DNA of 64,000 nucleotides from Uranotaenia lowii (GCF_029784155.1 NC_073693.1:115842503-115906502), one strand, 5' to 3'. Shown: positions 11,745 through 22,914, counted from the first letter of the stretch. Translations and numbers: made by a program. The notes: generated by a model from the letters alone, not told the origin.

Positions 11745-12329
11745 TACTGCACGGATGAGGTGTCAAGGCGTCATGAATAAGGTGAATGGCGATGACCAGG
11801 TTTTTTGCTGCTTCTTGTATTTCACTTTGTAATGCGGGTTTCTTCTTGTTGCGAGAGGAAATAGAATGTATGGCTTTTGATCAGAAGATGATTCAAAAGC
11901 GAGAAACTTTCTCGAGTACACTAAAACAGCTAAGAACTGGGAGCATTTGCGAGAGGCAATCTCACTAGACTAACCTAGAATGACCCCCCTAAGACAATTT
12001 TTCAAAGCACTTTATAACACTCGAAGCCATCTCTGGGTACTGGCTCTCTTTTAGCAGCAATTCACAAACACAAAGACTCCACCTTTGGACACAGGTTATC
12101 TATCTTACACTTTGCACAATCTTCTTTTTGCGATTATGACGTGACCAAAACGCTTTTCTGACTGTTTTGGTACGATACTTGAATGGAGATTAATTTTCTC
12201 GCAACTGAAAAATTACACGCTTTAGGAAACAGAAGATATCGAAACCCACTCAACCAGCTGCTTATCCAAATATTTGGCCACAAAAATCCCGTCCCTCACG
12301 ACAAAACCGGATTCACGACAAAAACACAG
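11745..12329. other. upstream region of the cadherin exon
   Basis: On the minus strand, TCATCCGTGCAG just before the start codon (about 11748-11760) could be a splice acceptor, which would make the coding exon the second exon. No other gene is seen. Confidence 0.35.
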
Positions 12330-12740
12330 TAAACTAGGCCAGCTCGAAATTTCCTCGATTTGCATTCCTCCATAAACCAAACGAGATGAAAGCCAGCGTT
12401 TGGCATCCGGACCTCACCCTTTCGTCAGCGCCGAGCCATTTCACACCGTCACTTTCCAGCAGCCGTTTTCGAAGAAGAAAGTCACCGCGGCGGAGAAAGA
12501 TCTGTTGCTTTCTGTTGTCGCGACGAACGTCCAGCATCCAGGCAAAGGCCGCGTCACGACCCAAGAAAGAACGCAAAGCGCAAAGAAAAACGATCGAACG
12601 CCTCAAGCTTACGCGCGACAGACAGACGGTATGAACAAGAAATCGAAAAAAAAAGCGACGCGCAACCAACCGTTAAGGAGACGTCTTGACGCGTTCAAAG
12701 TTACTCGTCGATTGATCAGACCAAACGCGAGCAGTTTCGA
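12330..12740 (-). promoter_or_regulatory. CpG-rich island, probable promoter/5' UTR of the cadherin gene
   Basis: About 400 bp are clearly richer in G+C and CpG than the surroundings (clusters such as GTCGCGACGAACG and GCGCGACAGACAG). Overlapping ORFs on three frames arise from this composition, and none resembles a protein. It lies 0.6-1 kb upstream of the cadherin start codon on its strand. A donor-like AAAGG|GTGAGG on the minus strand (GT at 12417-12416) could join to the acceptor-like site near 11748. No TATA box or clear initiator was identified, so the assignment rests on position and composition. Confidence 0.45.
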
Positions 12741-13996
12741 CTTAAGCTGCTGAGCATATGCCTTTAGAAACTCAGGTGCTTCTCAGCTGCTGAGAGTTAC
12801 CTGAAGAAGATGGTTTTGTTGTTTACTCCATTGCAGCAAGTTCATGGATCTAAAGTTTTGTGTTTTTGAACCGGGAGACCTCTACGTGACTTCATTGCTG
12901 TTGTTTAGGTTCCGAACTAGTTAGCATTTGGCTGGAAGTTCGTCGCTTTTTCGCTCTAGTCTAGTTTAAGTCTCTCGAGAGACTGCAGCAATGCCTCTCT
13001 GTGAGATTCAGTCTAAAAAATCCTTAGATCAAAATTAATCAACAAACTTTATTGGAATGGTAGATATTTCTTCAAAAATTAATTTTTTCCTTACCTACCT
13101 AATGCATTTGTTGCGTAACAAGTCAAAAGCAAAAGTTTTGGTATGAGGTAGAATGCACTTTTTTCAATGTTTGATAAACATTTCATCAGAAGGAATAGGT
13201 ATCTACATGAGGATTCGTTAAGCAATGAATTGTCACGTTTCGCTTTCGTAATCGGGCAGATGTTTTGCTTGAGAAGCAGAGAAATTATGAGGAATTCTTG
13301 TGCGTAGTGAGGCTTGCGTTTGACAATGTTTTATTTGGTTTCGGGTATTGTTGAACGCTGTGTATTCGAACCTTCTACTTTTAAACATGGTATGGAAAGT
13401 TATCATGTTCGTTTAGCGCTTTATAATGTTCTTAATGGTCTGAAATTCAAAATTTAATTTAATTTAATTCAAAATTTATTCAGGTTACAACCACTTCAAA
13501 TGATTCATTTGAAGTTTGTTATGTACAATTTATAACGGTGACTCTTCTTACAAAATTATTCAGAATCCCAAGAAAAACTGGCATTCAAAATTCAACAAAT
13601 CACAAATTTACCATTAATAAATCCGAATCAGATTCACCCAGACTCTATTTTCAAAATTTTCAAAGCTTGAACTTCAGAAAACAATACATTAAATTCCTAA
13701 GATTAGGAAATTCAAAATATATTTATATTTAATTCTTAATCTGAAAATTTATTGACTTATCGTTTAATTGTCAATTTATATAAGAAACATGTTGAAAGTT
13801 ATATATAAAATAATTTTCATGTGATAAGATTAAAATCTCGAATATTGAAAATTAGAGGATTCATAATTCTGAATCTTCAAACTTGATTTAACATTTCATA
13901 TATGTTTTTCTGTTTATGGTGTTTCTTAAGAACTTGCACAAAGACAGGAGGCTTGCCCTGAATTTCTTATATTTTTTTAAATTTTTAAAATTTCCA
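12741..13996. other. non-coding spacer
   Basis: AT-rich sequence. A near-palindrome CACTTCAAATGA/TCATTTGAAGT lies at about 13491-13514. No gene is recognised. The ORF at 13538-13732 is AT-driven and featureless. Confidence 0.35.
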
Positions 13997-14448
13997 CTAT
14001 AAAAAGTATAAATCGTAATAAATGTTTAATTTCATCTACACGTCCTTAACTGCATCGTGCTCGCGAATAGATTCTTATGGAAATCCTAACAAATAAAGTT
14101 TACTTTGTATTGAGACCACATTCCATAAAAAGTGAGATCCTTGAAAGTATTATACAAACCATCTCTGACCCAAAAAACCCTCGGATACCAAATTTCACTT
14201 AATTCCGACCGACCATTCATACGTGATGTTGTTACAAAGAAAACGCCTCCATTTTTTATATATAAGAAGATGAAAAGAGATAATTTTGTATGGGGACCCC
14301 CCTTTCATCAAAAGTGAGATTCTTGAAACTATTATACAAACCATCTCTGACCCAAAAAACCCTCGGATACCAAATTTCACTTCATTCCGACCGACCATTC
14401 ATACGTGATGTTGTTACAAAGAAAACGCCTCCATTTTTGTATATTAGA
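13997..14448 (-). mobile_element. Helitron-like relic with a duplicated internal unit of about 181 bp
   Basis: On the minus strand it begins TCTAATATACAAAAATGG (5' end at 14448) followed by AGGCGTTTTCTTTGTAAC. It carries two direct copies of a unit containing GACCCAAAAAACCCTCGG on the plus strand (near 14167 and 14348). The same unit and 5' end are found in the short element at 46837-47164, and the 3' portion (TTCATCTACACGTCCTTAA) matches 43203-43400. The expected CTAG 3' end is not visible. Small ORFs here are mirror frames of the duplicated unit. Confidence 0.55.
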
Positions 14449-15194
14449 TTTGAATCACTTAAAATACTTAATCGAAACGATAAAAACAATCGAGTTAGAG
14501 AATATGTAAAGCATTCTGAATTTCTGTTGAATTTATTGTCTTAGTAGATATATAATAAAGTGTGTTATTAAAAAAATTAAAGCTTTTGTATAATTGAAAT
14601 TTTTTTTTAGATCATTGAACTTTGCTCTCCCTAATTTTGTTTTTTGTTGTTTGTTGAACACCTAGTCGGAGTTGAGATTTTTAATAATTTTTACATTCAA
14701 AGCCATAATTTTCCAAATTGAATTTTCGATAAAAGGATTTGCAGTCGTTTGTTAAAGACATTTGATCAAAAAATAAGGCAAAATGAGGTGAAAAGGGGCA
14801 AAAATGGGGAAAGTTGCTATTATTTTGTAAAACAAAAATTGCAAATAATAGCACTCTGGCTTCAAAGTGAGTGTAAATTATGTTTTATTTAATGTTAAAT
14901 GCGGAAATTTTAAGATAAGATATCTCGTAAATATCAACCTTGACAAATTTGACCTGAAATCATTTGAAAAAAGTACTTTACCTATTTGAGTGCCGAATAT
15001 AGCTTGAATAAAACTATTCAAGTTGAATTGGTGATGAAAATTTAATTGCTGCTTCATGTAGATAAAAATGTAATGTTATAGCATGTAATTTTTGGTATAA
15101 TCATTAAGGGATGATTTGAGATATTTTTAAAAGAATGTTCGAGCTCACTTAAATTCCTACTAAGTAAGAATAAATGGGACAAAGTGCGTTGAAG
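14449..15194. other. non-coding spacer
   Basis: AT-rich and without recognised elements or coding signals. Confidence 0.35.
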
Positions 15195-15775
15195 TACCGT
15201 AAACTGGGAGAACTTTGATCATCATGAAATTTTTGCAGATAATCATCATTAACTATGTCTTAATAAAAATATATGAAAACTGTTTTCTACGTTTGAAAGC
15301 CTATGAGTTGAGTTTCAAATAGGCTAAATTTGGTTTGTAATTGGAGATTTTCTTATATTACTTAGAATGTAGTTTTAAAGTTTTTAAAATATCTGTTTAT
15401 TTCGAAGACTCACAAACAAACATGTCTCCTGATAAAATGATAGCATTAAGAAGCAAATGGGTTGTTTTTTATGATAGTTTAACTTTTTTATTTTTTTAAG
15501 GTATGGTTTTTGATTTTTTTTTTGATCATTATATGATAATTTTTGGATGTTAAAAAAACGGACATTTTCTATGAGAAAGCCTGTACAGAACAAATGGCTA
15601 AAAACCCTATCAAATCGTTAAGTTTCAATAAAAAAATGAACATAGATACAGTGGGAGGACCTAACGAATTGCATGATGGCAAAATTTCATTTATTTTTGA
15701 GGCCATCAAATATTGAGAAATGTTTATAATTTTTGCCCCTAAATGTATGCAGCATCATTGTCCATCTTTTGAGTA

Positions 15776-16721
15776 TAGGGGAGAGTGGGGATACTTGATT
15801 CCTTCGCTATATCTCGAAACAGGAATGACTTACGAATATCAAATGTTCTAGAAAAATGAGCGAAAAAGAACAAATCAACAATGTTGTTATCTCAACAAAT
15901 TTTAAAAATGTTATTTTTCGAGTTATTGAACTTTGTGTGAAAATTTTACAAAACGTGATTTGAAGATCTTTTTTATAACTTTAAAATGTTTCTCCCATGA
16001 AAAAATTATAATAAAATATTCATTCCAATATGTCAATCGTAAGAGTATAATTTGAACTTCATTGTGTCATATTTTCAAAGCAATAGGAAACTTTCAATTT
16101 TTCTAAGAAGAAGTTTTCTGAAATGTACATATGTTATGGGTATAATTGATCCCTAGAGTGCAAAATGATATATTTTTCTTCTGAATGGATCGTGATCATT
16201 GGTTATCATGATATTACTAATATTTGTCCAAAAACTAATGTTTACCCTTCCTAATGTGTCTGTTAAAAAGGACTAAAAATACTGTGTTTATCTAAAAACA
16301 AAAAATTGCGCCATTTAGTATGCAATCACTTTAGGGTAATAAACAAACTTTTGAAATTTTCTTTGTCTGATACTTACAAACTGCGAAATGAAAACTAATA
16401 TGGCAAAACATAGTTAACAGACCTTTTATTTTCGGATTTTACTAGTTTTTCGCCTAGGGTTGGGGCACCCTATATTAAGGATCAAGTCTCCTTGAGTAAA
16501 GGATCAAGTCTCCTGTAACTTAAAAAATATCACAATTTTTTATAGTCTCATGAAAATGCTTCTAGTTTATCTACGAGTTCATGTATCGTTCTAACTTTGG
16601 TAGCATATAAACTAGAAATAACACGCTGTCAGAAAATGCAAAAGACGGTGAGTTGCAAAATGTTTCAATAAAGATATGATGAAAATATGAAAAGGGGATC
16701 AAATATCCCCATTCTCCCCTA
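15776..16721. mobile_element. nested TIR element with TAGGGGAGAGTGGGG ends
   Basis: The left end TAGGGGAGAGTGGGGATAC and the right end (complement of TAGGGGAGAATGGGGATATT) are near-perfect inverted termini of about 27 bp. The insertion lies at a TA. When it is removed, the flanks align with the continuous sequence in the inverted relative near 20465-20485 on the plus strand. The body is non-coding. Similar termini recur at 28306, 36653 and 52705. Confidence 0.75.
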
Positions 16722-16920
16722 TTTGTTTTTGAAAGAAAACGTGGAAAAATTCAATCGAGTTCAAAAAAAAAATACTGTTATTGATGTTTTACGGCTTCTG
16801 TTCTTATTGGCATCAAAACAATAATATTGAAGATGTTGAGATACGTAAAAACCATAGTGATCAAAGTTACCCTGAAACATTAAATTTGGTTTTGTAACAA
16901 ACATTTAGTTATAGCCACTA

Positions 16921-17222
16921 AGAGCAAGTTCACTGGTGTTGGGAAAAAGTGGTAGAAATTTTGACATTTTGAAAATTTTACCATGCAAAAATGTTTTCAA
17001 GATCTTGGGGCGTTGTATTTTTTACAACACTGTTTCTATTTCAGCCGTATGTGATAGAAATATTGCTATTTTTGCATCACAGCATGCGAAAATACAACAC
17101 GTGTTGTAAAAAAACTAGGAGGCCACAGATCTTGAAAATGTTTTTGCATGGAAAATTTTTCTAAATGTGCAAAAAGGTACAAAACTTCTACCACTTTTTC
17201 CCAACACCAATGACCTTGCACT
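16921..17222. mobile_element. nested long-palindrome MITE (about 302 bp)
   Basis: The two halves are inverted copies over almost the full length. CACTGGTGTTGGGAAAAAGT near the left matches the complement of CCAACACCAATGACC-type sequence near the right, and pairing continues through GTAGAA, CATGCAAAAATG, TTTTCAAGATCT and TTTACAACAC. A CTA (or TA) flanks both sides (16918-16920 and 17221-17223). The inverted relative at 20121-21068 has the empty site. No ORF. Confidence 0.75.
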
Positions 17223-17460
17223 AATGTCGTTTGAATATTCTGCTATCAATGATCATACTTTATATTCCTTACCTCAGTAAGTATTTTTATAATATTTAGT
17301 GTTACAAAAAAGCAACCCCTTCGAAAATAAAATAAAAAAGTTATCAATGTTCCCCCAGCTTACGGTATGTTTCCAAACGTATTTGAAACGGCATTTGAAT
17401 ACATACATTGCTGTAACTTTTATGAAGAAAAACTCGGTGCTTATTATTTTTTACAATTGA

Positions 17461-17553
17461 TGGATCCTTTTCTATCTCCTGTTTGAAAAAAAAGTTACAG
17501 TCATCAAAACAGACTTAAACTTTTTTTTCAAACAGGTGGTAGAAAAGGATCCA
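17461..17553. other. near-perfect 36-bp hairpin
   Basis: The arms 17461-17496 (TGGATCCTTTTCTATCTCCT...) and 17518-17553 pair with one mismatch and one G-U pair around a 21-nt loop. It lies between the family A element and a Helitron. It may be a microRNA-like precursor or a small palindromic insertion; the T/A-rich inner stem (eight A against eight T) makes the latter more likely. Confidence 0.5.
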
Positions 17554-17706
17554 TAAAAGTAGACGGATATCGATTGACATAGAAATGGATAGGGTTTTCA
17601 GACCAAATTTGCTCCTTACTAACCAACTTTCACCGTCATTTCATCAAAAATACTTGTATTAAAAAATATTGTCTGAATTTATGCAGCATCATATAAATCA
17701 TCCAAA

Positions 17707-19000
17707 TCTATATATATAAAAAGCAATTTCTGTATGTTTGTTTGTTTGTTTGTTTGTTTGTTTGTCCTCTATAGACTCAGCCGTCTTAAGAGCTAGAGGT
17801 CTGAAATTTGGCATGGATGCTCATTAGGACCAGGAAGGATGAAAAATGGTTTCAGATTTTCGGATGACCCCTTCTGAAGGGGGTCGTCCATACAAGACAA
17901 ATATTGTTTTCGCGATATTGACGTTACTTTTTGTCGGATCGTGTTGAAAATTTGCACATGAATGTTTTGAAAAACGTGTAATTGATTTCAGGTGTCGAGG
18001 TGTGTGTAAGGGGTCAGCCAAAGTGGTCGTCCATATTAACTGTTGGCTGTTTTGGCGATATTGACGTTATTATACATCGTATTCAGCTGAAAATTGATAC
18101 ACGATAGTTTTAAGTGACGTGCAACCGATTTGAGGTATCAAATTCAGTTTAAGGGGCTGGCAAAAGGGGTCGTCCATATAAACTTTTCAATATCTTAGTG
18201 ATATTGACGTTTTTATACATCGGATTGGGATGAAAATTTGCACATGTGAGTTATTAGGGACAAACAATTGATTTCACTTATCCAAATTAAAAACAGGGGT
18301 CGGCCAAGGGGGTCGTCCATATTAACTATTCACTGTTAATGCGTTATTGTCGTTATTATACATCGGATTCAGATGAAAATTGGTACACGAGAGTTTTGAG
18401 GGACGAGCAATGGATTTCAGGTATTAAATTCAGTGTAAGGGGCCGGCAAAGGGGGTCGTCCATATGACACTTTCAATATTTTTGCAATATCGTCGTTATT
18501 TGACATCGGATTTGAATGAAAATTTGCACACGGTAGTTCTCGGGGACGGGCAGTCGATTTCAGATGTGAAATGTTTTGCCAGGGGGGTCCTCCAAATTAA
18601 TTATTTTTTCACTGTTTTTAGCTATATTGACGTTATTATGCAATGGATTGCTTTGAAAATTTGCACACGGGAGTTTTGAGGGAAGGGCAATCAATTTCAG
18701 GTATCAGAGAGTGTATAAGAGGCCACCGAAAGGGGTTTAACCTTTTGGCAATAATAGCGTTGTTATGCAACGATCGAATCAAAATTTATACACGGAGGTT
18801 TTTGACTCGGTCAATTGATTCCTGATTTCAAATTTAGTAGCAGACGACAGAAAAAGTAATCGTCCAATATTTTTGCAATTATTACTTAACAATGAATTCG
18901 GAAGTGCATCCGGAAAATTTTCGGCAATTGACTTTCATACAAACTATTCATGACATATTCCAAGTTCAAAGCGAAACGGAGTTCGTATGGGATCAGCTAG
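17707..19000 (+). mobile_element. non-autonomous Helitron-like element H1 with seven ~142-bp internal repeats
   Basis: It starts TCTATATATATAAAAAGCAA after an A and ends GATCAGCTAG before a T, matching Helitron ends (5' TC, 3' CTRR, insertion between A and T). A (TTTG)n run lies about 30 bp from the 5' end. The interior is a tandem array. The motif GAAAATT(T/G)G.(T)ACAC/CACATG recurs at about 17949, 18090, 18232, 18375, 18519, 18655 and 18780, and GGGGTCGTCCATA marks each unit. ORFs here are frames through the array. There is no Rep/helicase, so mobility would depend on an autonomous element. Confidence 0.78.
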
Positions 19001-20118
19001 TTATAATATAATTTCGGAAATTGTATACTTTTTGAATATTTTTTTGCAATTCTTTTCTGAATACTTATTTTGAGTACAGGAGGATCTAAAACTTAGTGCG
19101 AATCCTTCAATCAGACGTAAAATAAACAGCTTTTCAAGATTCTACTTTTGATAAAAAAAAGTACTAATACTTTTTTTCATATCTCCTCAGATTTTTCATA
19201 CATAAATAACACAAGTGAACAGCATATAACTGATTAGATAAGATGTTGGTGTCTCAAACTGAAATCTTCTGTCAAATTTAGTCTATCAACTTTAGTTATA
19301 GTGATTTGACGTTTAGAACTTTTAAAATTAATCAATTTTTTAAATCAATGTTTGGCAATAGATGAACCAACAATCCTTCATGAATACAAAACATTTAATT
19401 TAAGTAGCTTTTTATTTGATTTTGATCTAGCTTTAAAATGTTAAATTTTATTTTTTTTTGAAATTCGGATAAATAACATTACAACTTTCACTTACATTAC
19501 TAAAAATGTTTTAAAGTAATTGATATCGAAGATTTAACAATTTTGTTTAAGATTCAAAAACTTTTTGACTCCTGCTTATAAAATATCTTAATTTCATTTT
19601 GGGTTAAAACTTTCTTGAAAAATTCCAGTATTTTTAATAATTGGGAATAATATGTTTTTCTTAAAAGTCAAAGTTACTCACGCTTTCGAAAAGATTTATT
19701 TTTTAGTTCTTACCTTCACTTTTAAAACTTTTGTATTGATCTATAATTTTCTAAAAAAAAGTGCACGAATTTCTAAAATGAGTTTTTACCTATTTCATAA
19801 ATTGTCTTGGAAACAAGAGTTAATAGAAAAAAAAATTGAAATCAGAGCCCTCAAGTTATTCAAACTTAGCTCTGAAATTCTTTGCATCTCGAAAAAATTT
19901 GAATTTTGTTGCTGTTGTTTTTAATAGACCTGTATTAACAATGCCTCTCAATATTCAGCACTTCTTTTTCCAACATATTCACTTCTCTTTTTAATACTTC
20001 ATTCTGAAAAATCATTCACTTGAAATAATCAACGCGTTTTCTAATTTAAAAAAAAAAGGAAACAAACCATTTCAAAATCTCAATGAAACTAATAAAAACT
20101 TTTTCTTAATTCTAAGCG
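19001..20118. other. non-coding spacer
   Basis: Very AT-rich. The ORF at 19652-19924 is dominated by Phe/Lys/Leu codons from composition and shows no domain. Confidence 0.35.
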
Positions 20119-20120
20119 TA

Positions 20121-21068
20121 CCGTAAACTGGGGGAACTTTGATCACTTTTTTCATTCATTTTTCAATATTTTGGAAGGGGTTGCTTTTTCGTAATACCTA
20201 AAAACTTTAAAACCCTTACTGAGGTGAGGAGTACAAAACATGATCATTGATTGCAGGAAATTCAAACGACATTGGTGGTTATAATTTAACGTTTGTTACA
20301 AAACAAGATTTCGTGATTCGGGGTAACTTTGATCAATACGGTTTTTACGAACCTCAACATCTTCAAATTTATTGTTTTGATGGCATTAAGCACAAAACGC
20401 TAGAAAAATCGATAACAGTATTTTTTGTTTGGACACAATTGAATTTTTTAACGTTTTCTTTCAAAAACCAATAAACTCGAAAGATGGATAATGGTGCTGC
20501 ATACATTCAGGGGCAAAAATTATAATCATTTCTCAATATTTTTTGGCCTCAAAAACAAATAAAATTTTACCTTCACGCAATTCCCTGAGTCCTCGTACTG
20601 TTCCCATGTTCTTTTTTATTCAAATTTAATCATTTGATAGGGTTTTTAGCCATTTTTTCTATACGGGCTTTTACATGGAAAATTACCGTTTTTTTCAATA
20701 TCCAAAAATTATCATCAACTGGCCATAAAAAAAAACACTTAAACTTAATCTAAATCAAGAAAAAAATTGAACTTTCACATTAAACAACCCATTTCCTCCT
20801 AAATGCTTAAATTTGATCTGGAGATATGTTTGTTTGAGAGCCTTCAAAAAACCAGATATTTTAAGATTTTAAAATTATATTTTAAGAAATATAAAAAATC
20901 TCCTAATACAAACAAAATTTAACTTATTTGAAACTCAATTTACAGGCTTTCAAACGAAGTCAACAGTTTTCAGATATTTTAACTTTATACTTAGTTAATG
21001 ATGATTATCTGCAAAAATTTTATGTTGATCAAAGTTTCCCCGCTGATCAAAGTTCCCCCAGTTTACGG
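20121..21068. mobile_element. TIR DNA element, family A, copy 3 (948 bp), inverted relative to copy 2
   Basis: The termini CCGTAAACTGGGGGAACTTT and its complement are perfect for at least 24 bp, each flanked by TA (20119-20120, 21069-21070). The internal sequence is the reverse complement of copy 2 without its two nested elements. The ORF at 20247-20474 is a chance frame. The intact termini make it the best reference for the family. Confidence 0.85.
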
Positions 21069-21070
21069 TA

Positions 21071-22497
21071 CTTGTTTTGAGGATATGAAAAAAAATTGTT
21101 TATTTTAATGAAATAAAGCTTCTGTGATTTTTTTTTGCGAAAATAATTGGGTTCTAGAGGATTAAAACAACTATATGCATGAAAATTTTCATTCTTCATT
21201 CTTAACCTTCCAAAGCCGTTCGCTAAATATCCGTTTCGGGGAAATTTGAGTTGTGGTTTGATTTCGTTCTCCTGGTTGTAAATGTTAATCGAATTTGATG
21301 ATATTATATGCATTTTGTATAGGTTTTATTCTAGTTGCTCAACATTTGATAATAAAGTCGATATGTATTGCCAGGTTATTAGAAACTGGTTAAGAAAGTA
21401 AAAAGTCTGCAAATTCAATTTTTTTTTTTAAATACGCATAACTTTTGTCAGCTTCTTTGTATTTAAGTGTTTCATTGATTTTTGAAATTGTCAAGAATCC
21501 ATCTATCCGACAATGTATAGATATGTTGGGGTCCAATGAAAATTTTGACCGCTTTCTCAGATCTTCCGGTAGATTAAAAAATCTTACTTTATAAAAACGC
21601 GTCCAAATTTGGCTCTGCTTAGGTGTTTGTCATTTCCCAAAGAACCGATTTTAAAAACTCTAATTTCAATTTTTGTCGTTAATTTGATCATTATTTTCAT
21701 AGAACGTACTTGGCCTGTCAAAATTCCCAGTTCATCTGTATATTGCAATGATGATAAAGATGTTTGAAATATGCGCCTCGGGTCATATTGACCCGAACAG
21801 CTTGGAAGGGTTAAAACCTAAAGGTATGAGCCGTTTCAAATAAAGATTTCAAAAAAAAAAATATGTATACGATTTGCAGGCTTGGCATCACTGTCTCAAC
21901 TTATCGTTTCATCATAGGCGGATTGCAATTGATGTCGTGCTTTTGCAGCCTACATTTAGGCGTTTAATTTTCGCATGTTTTATCGTTCCGTTGCAGCACA
22001 CGCTGACATGCTTTGAGCCATGCTGATTTCTCTTGGCTTTTTTTTCGAGATAAGTGACGGTTGGAAGAGGCAAACTAGAATGTGATGAAAAAGGAAATGT
22101 TAGCTTTCGCTCCACGTTTTAACTGTTGATGGTTTTTAAAAATGTGTGGTAAATCGTTCGCCTCAAAAATGTAATGATTCTGCTCGGATTTTGAAAGGTA
22201 CCTTATTATCCATTATTTCGTAACACTTCATTACTTACTCCAGGAATCTGGGAAACATTTCAACAAGACTTTAACCCGCAATTTCCGCTTCAGTACAATT
22301 GCGGAAATTGCGGGTTCAAGTTCTGCCAGTGAGCCGTTGGATGTTTTTCGAGAAATTTGTGATATTTACGGCTTGTGTTTCTTTTTTGATATCTCATGTT
22401 TCTCTAATACTTCCCATCACCTTTGAAAAATGTTATCATGTTCAGGTACGAAGATGTACCAAGACGAATTAGATGAAAAAACATTAGATTTGATATC
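21071..22497. other. non-coding spacer with a GGGTCA palindrome
   Basis: No gene is recognised. CGGGTCATATTGACCCG at 21779-21795 is a perfect palindrome around a 3-bp centre. A 16-bp stem-loop at 22273-22316 is listed separately. Confidence 0.35.
22273..22316. other. perfect 16-bp stem, 12-nt loop hairpin
   Basis: AACCCGCAATTTCCGC at 22273-22288 and its exact complement at 22301-22316 enclose a 12-nt loop. It is GC-richer than its surroundings. It could be the core of a small palindromic repeat or an RNA structure; too short to choose. Confidence 0.6.
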
Positions 22498-22914
22498 TAC
22501 AATTAGGCCGGAACAAATTTCAAATCCTTCTTTTGTCACTCGGAGTTGGAACATCGCGAGGGGGGGGGGGACAATAAAAAATAATGCGAAAAACAAATAA
22601 ATTGGAATAAATTGCACGAAATCTTGTATGCAACAAAATTACAAACTATATCATTGCACAAAACCTATAAATAAAGTAATTTTTTATCAAAAAATTCAAT
22701 AAAACCAAAAATACAAACGGTGAATTAACTCTATCTTCCAAAATTTAGTTTTATGGTCTTGTAATCTTTCTGATACTTCATTTTTTGTACGGAATTTACA
22801 TAAAATACTTCAAACTTTATTTATTTCCCCCTTCGGGTTTTTGGAAATTTCGAAGGGGGGGGGGGGGGGGGGGGTGACAAAAGAAGAAATTGATATTTGT
22901 TCCAGCCTTATTAG
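22498..22914. mobile_element. G-tract TIR element (about 417 bp)
   Basis: The left terminus AGGCCGGAACAAATTTCAAA with CTTCTTTTGTCAC and the right terminus (complement of AGGCTGGAACAAATATCAAT with TTCTTCTTTTGTCAC) are imperfect inverted repeats of about 40 bp. Just inside each end lies a poly-G run: 11 G at 22560-22570 and 20 G at 22855-22874. No ORF. Confidence 0.65.

Larger units (their letters stand above)
15197..17365. mobile_element. TIR DNA element, family A, copy 2, with two nested insertions
   Basis: The termini are CCGTAAACTGGGAGAACTTT on the left and the complement of CCGTAAGCTGGGGGAACATT on the right, each bordered by TA (15195-15196, 17366-17367), consistent with a Tc1/mariner-like TA duplication. 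Subterminal copies of GATCAAAGTTACCC occur inside. Two other elements are inserted at 15776-16721 and about 16921-17222. The related copy at 20121-21068 lacks both and shows the uninterrupted sequence. No transposase is present. Confidence 0.8.

Noticed and set aside
12386..12753. Long overlapping ORFs (82-117 codons) on both strands
   Set aside because: They coincide with a CpG-rich island, where stop codons are rare by composition. No domain, splice or codon evidence supports any of them.
17740..19000. CRISPR-like spacing of the ~142-bp repeats
   Set aside because: Units are long, degenerate, directly abutting and inside a Helitron-like element in a eukaryotic genome. There are no spacers.
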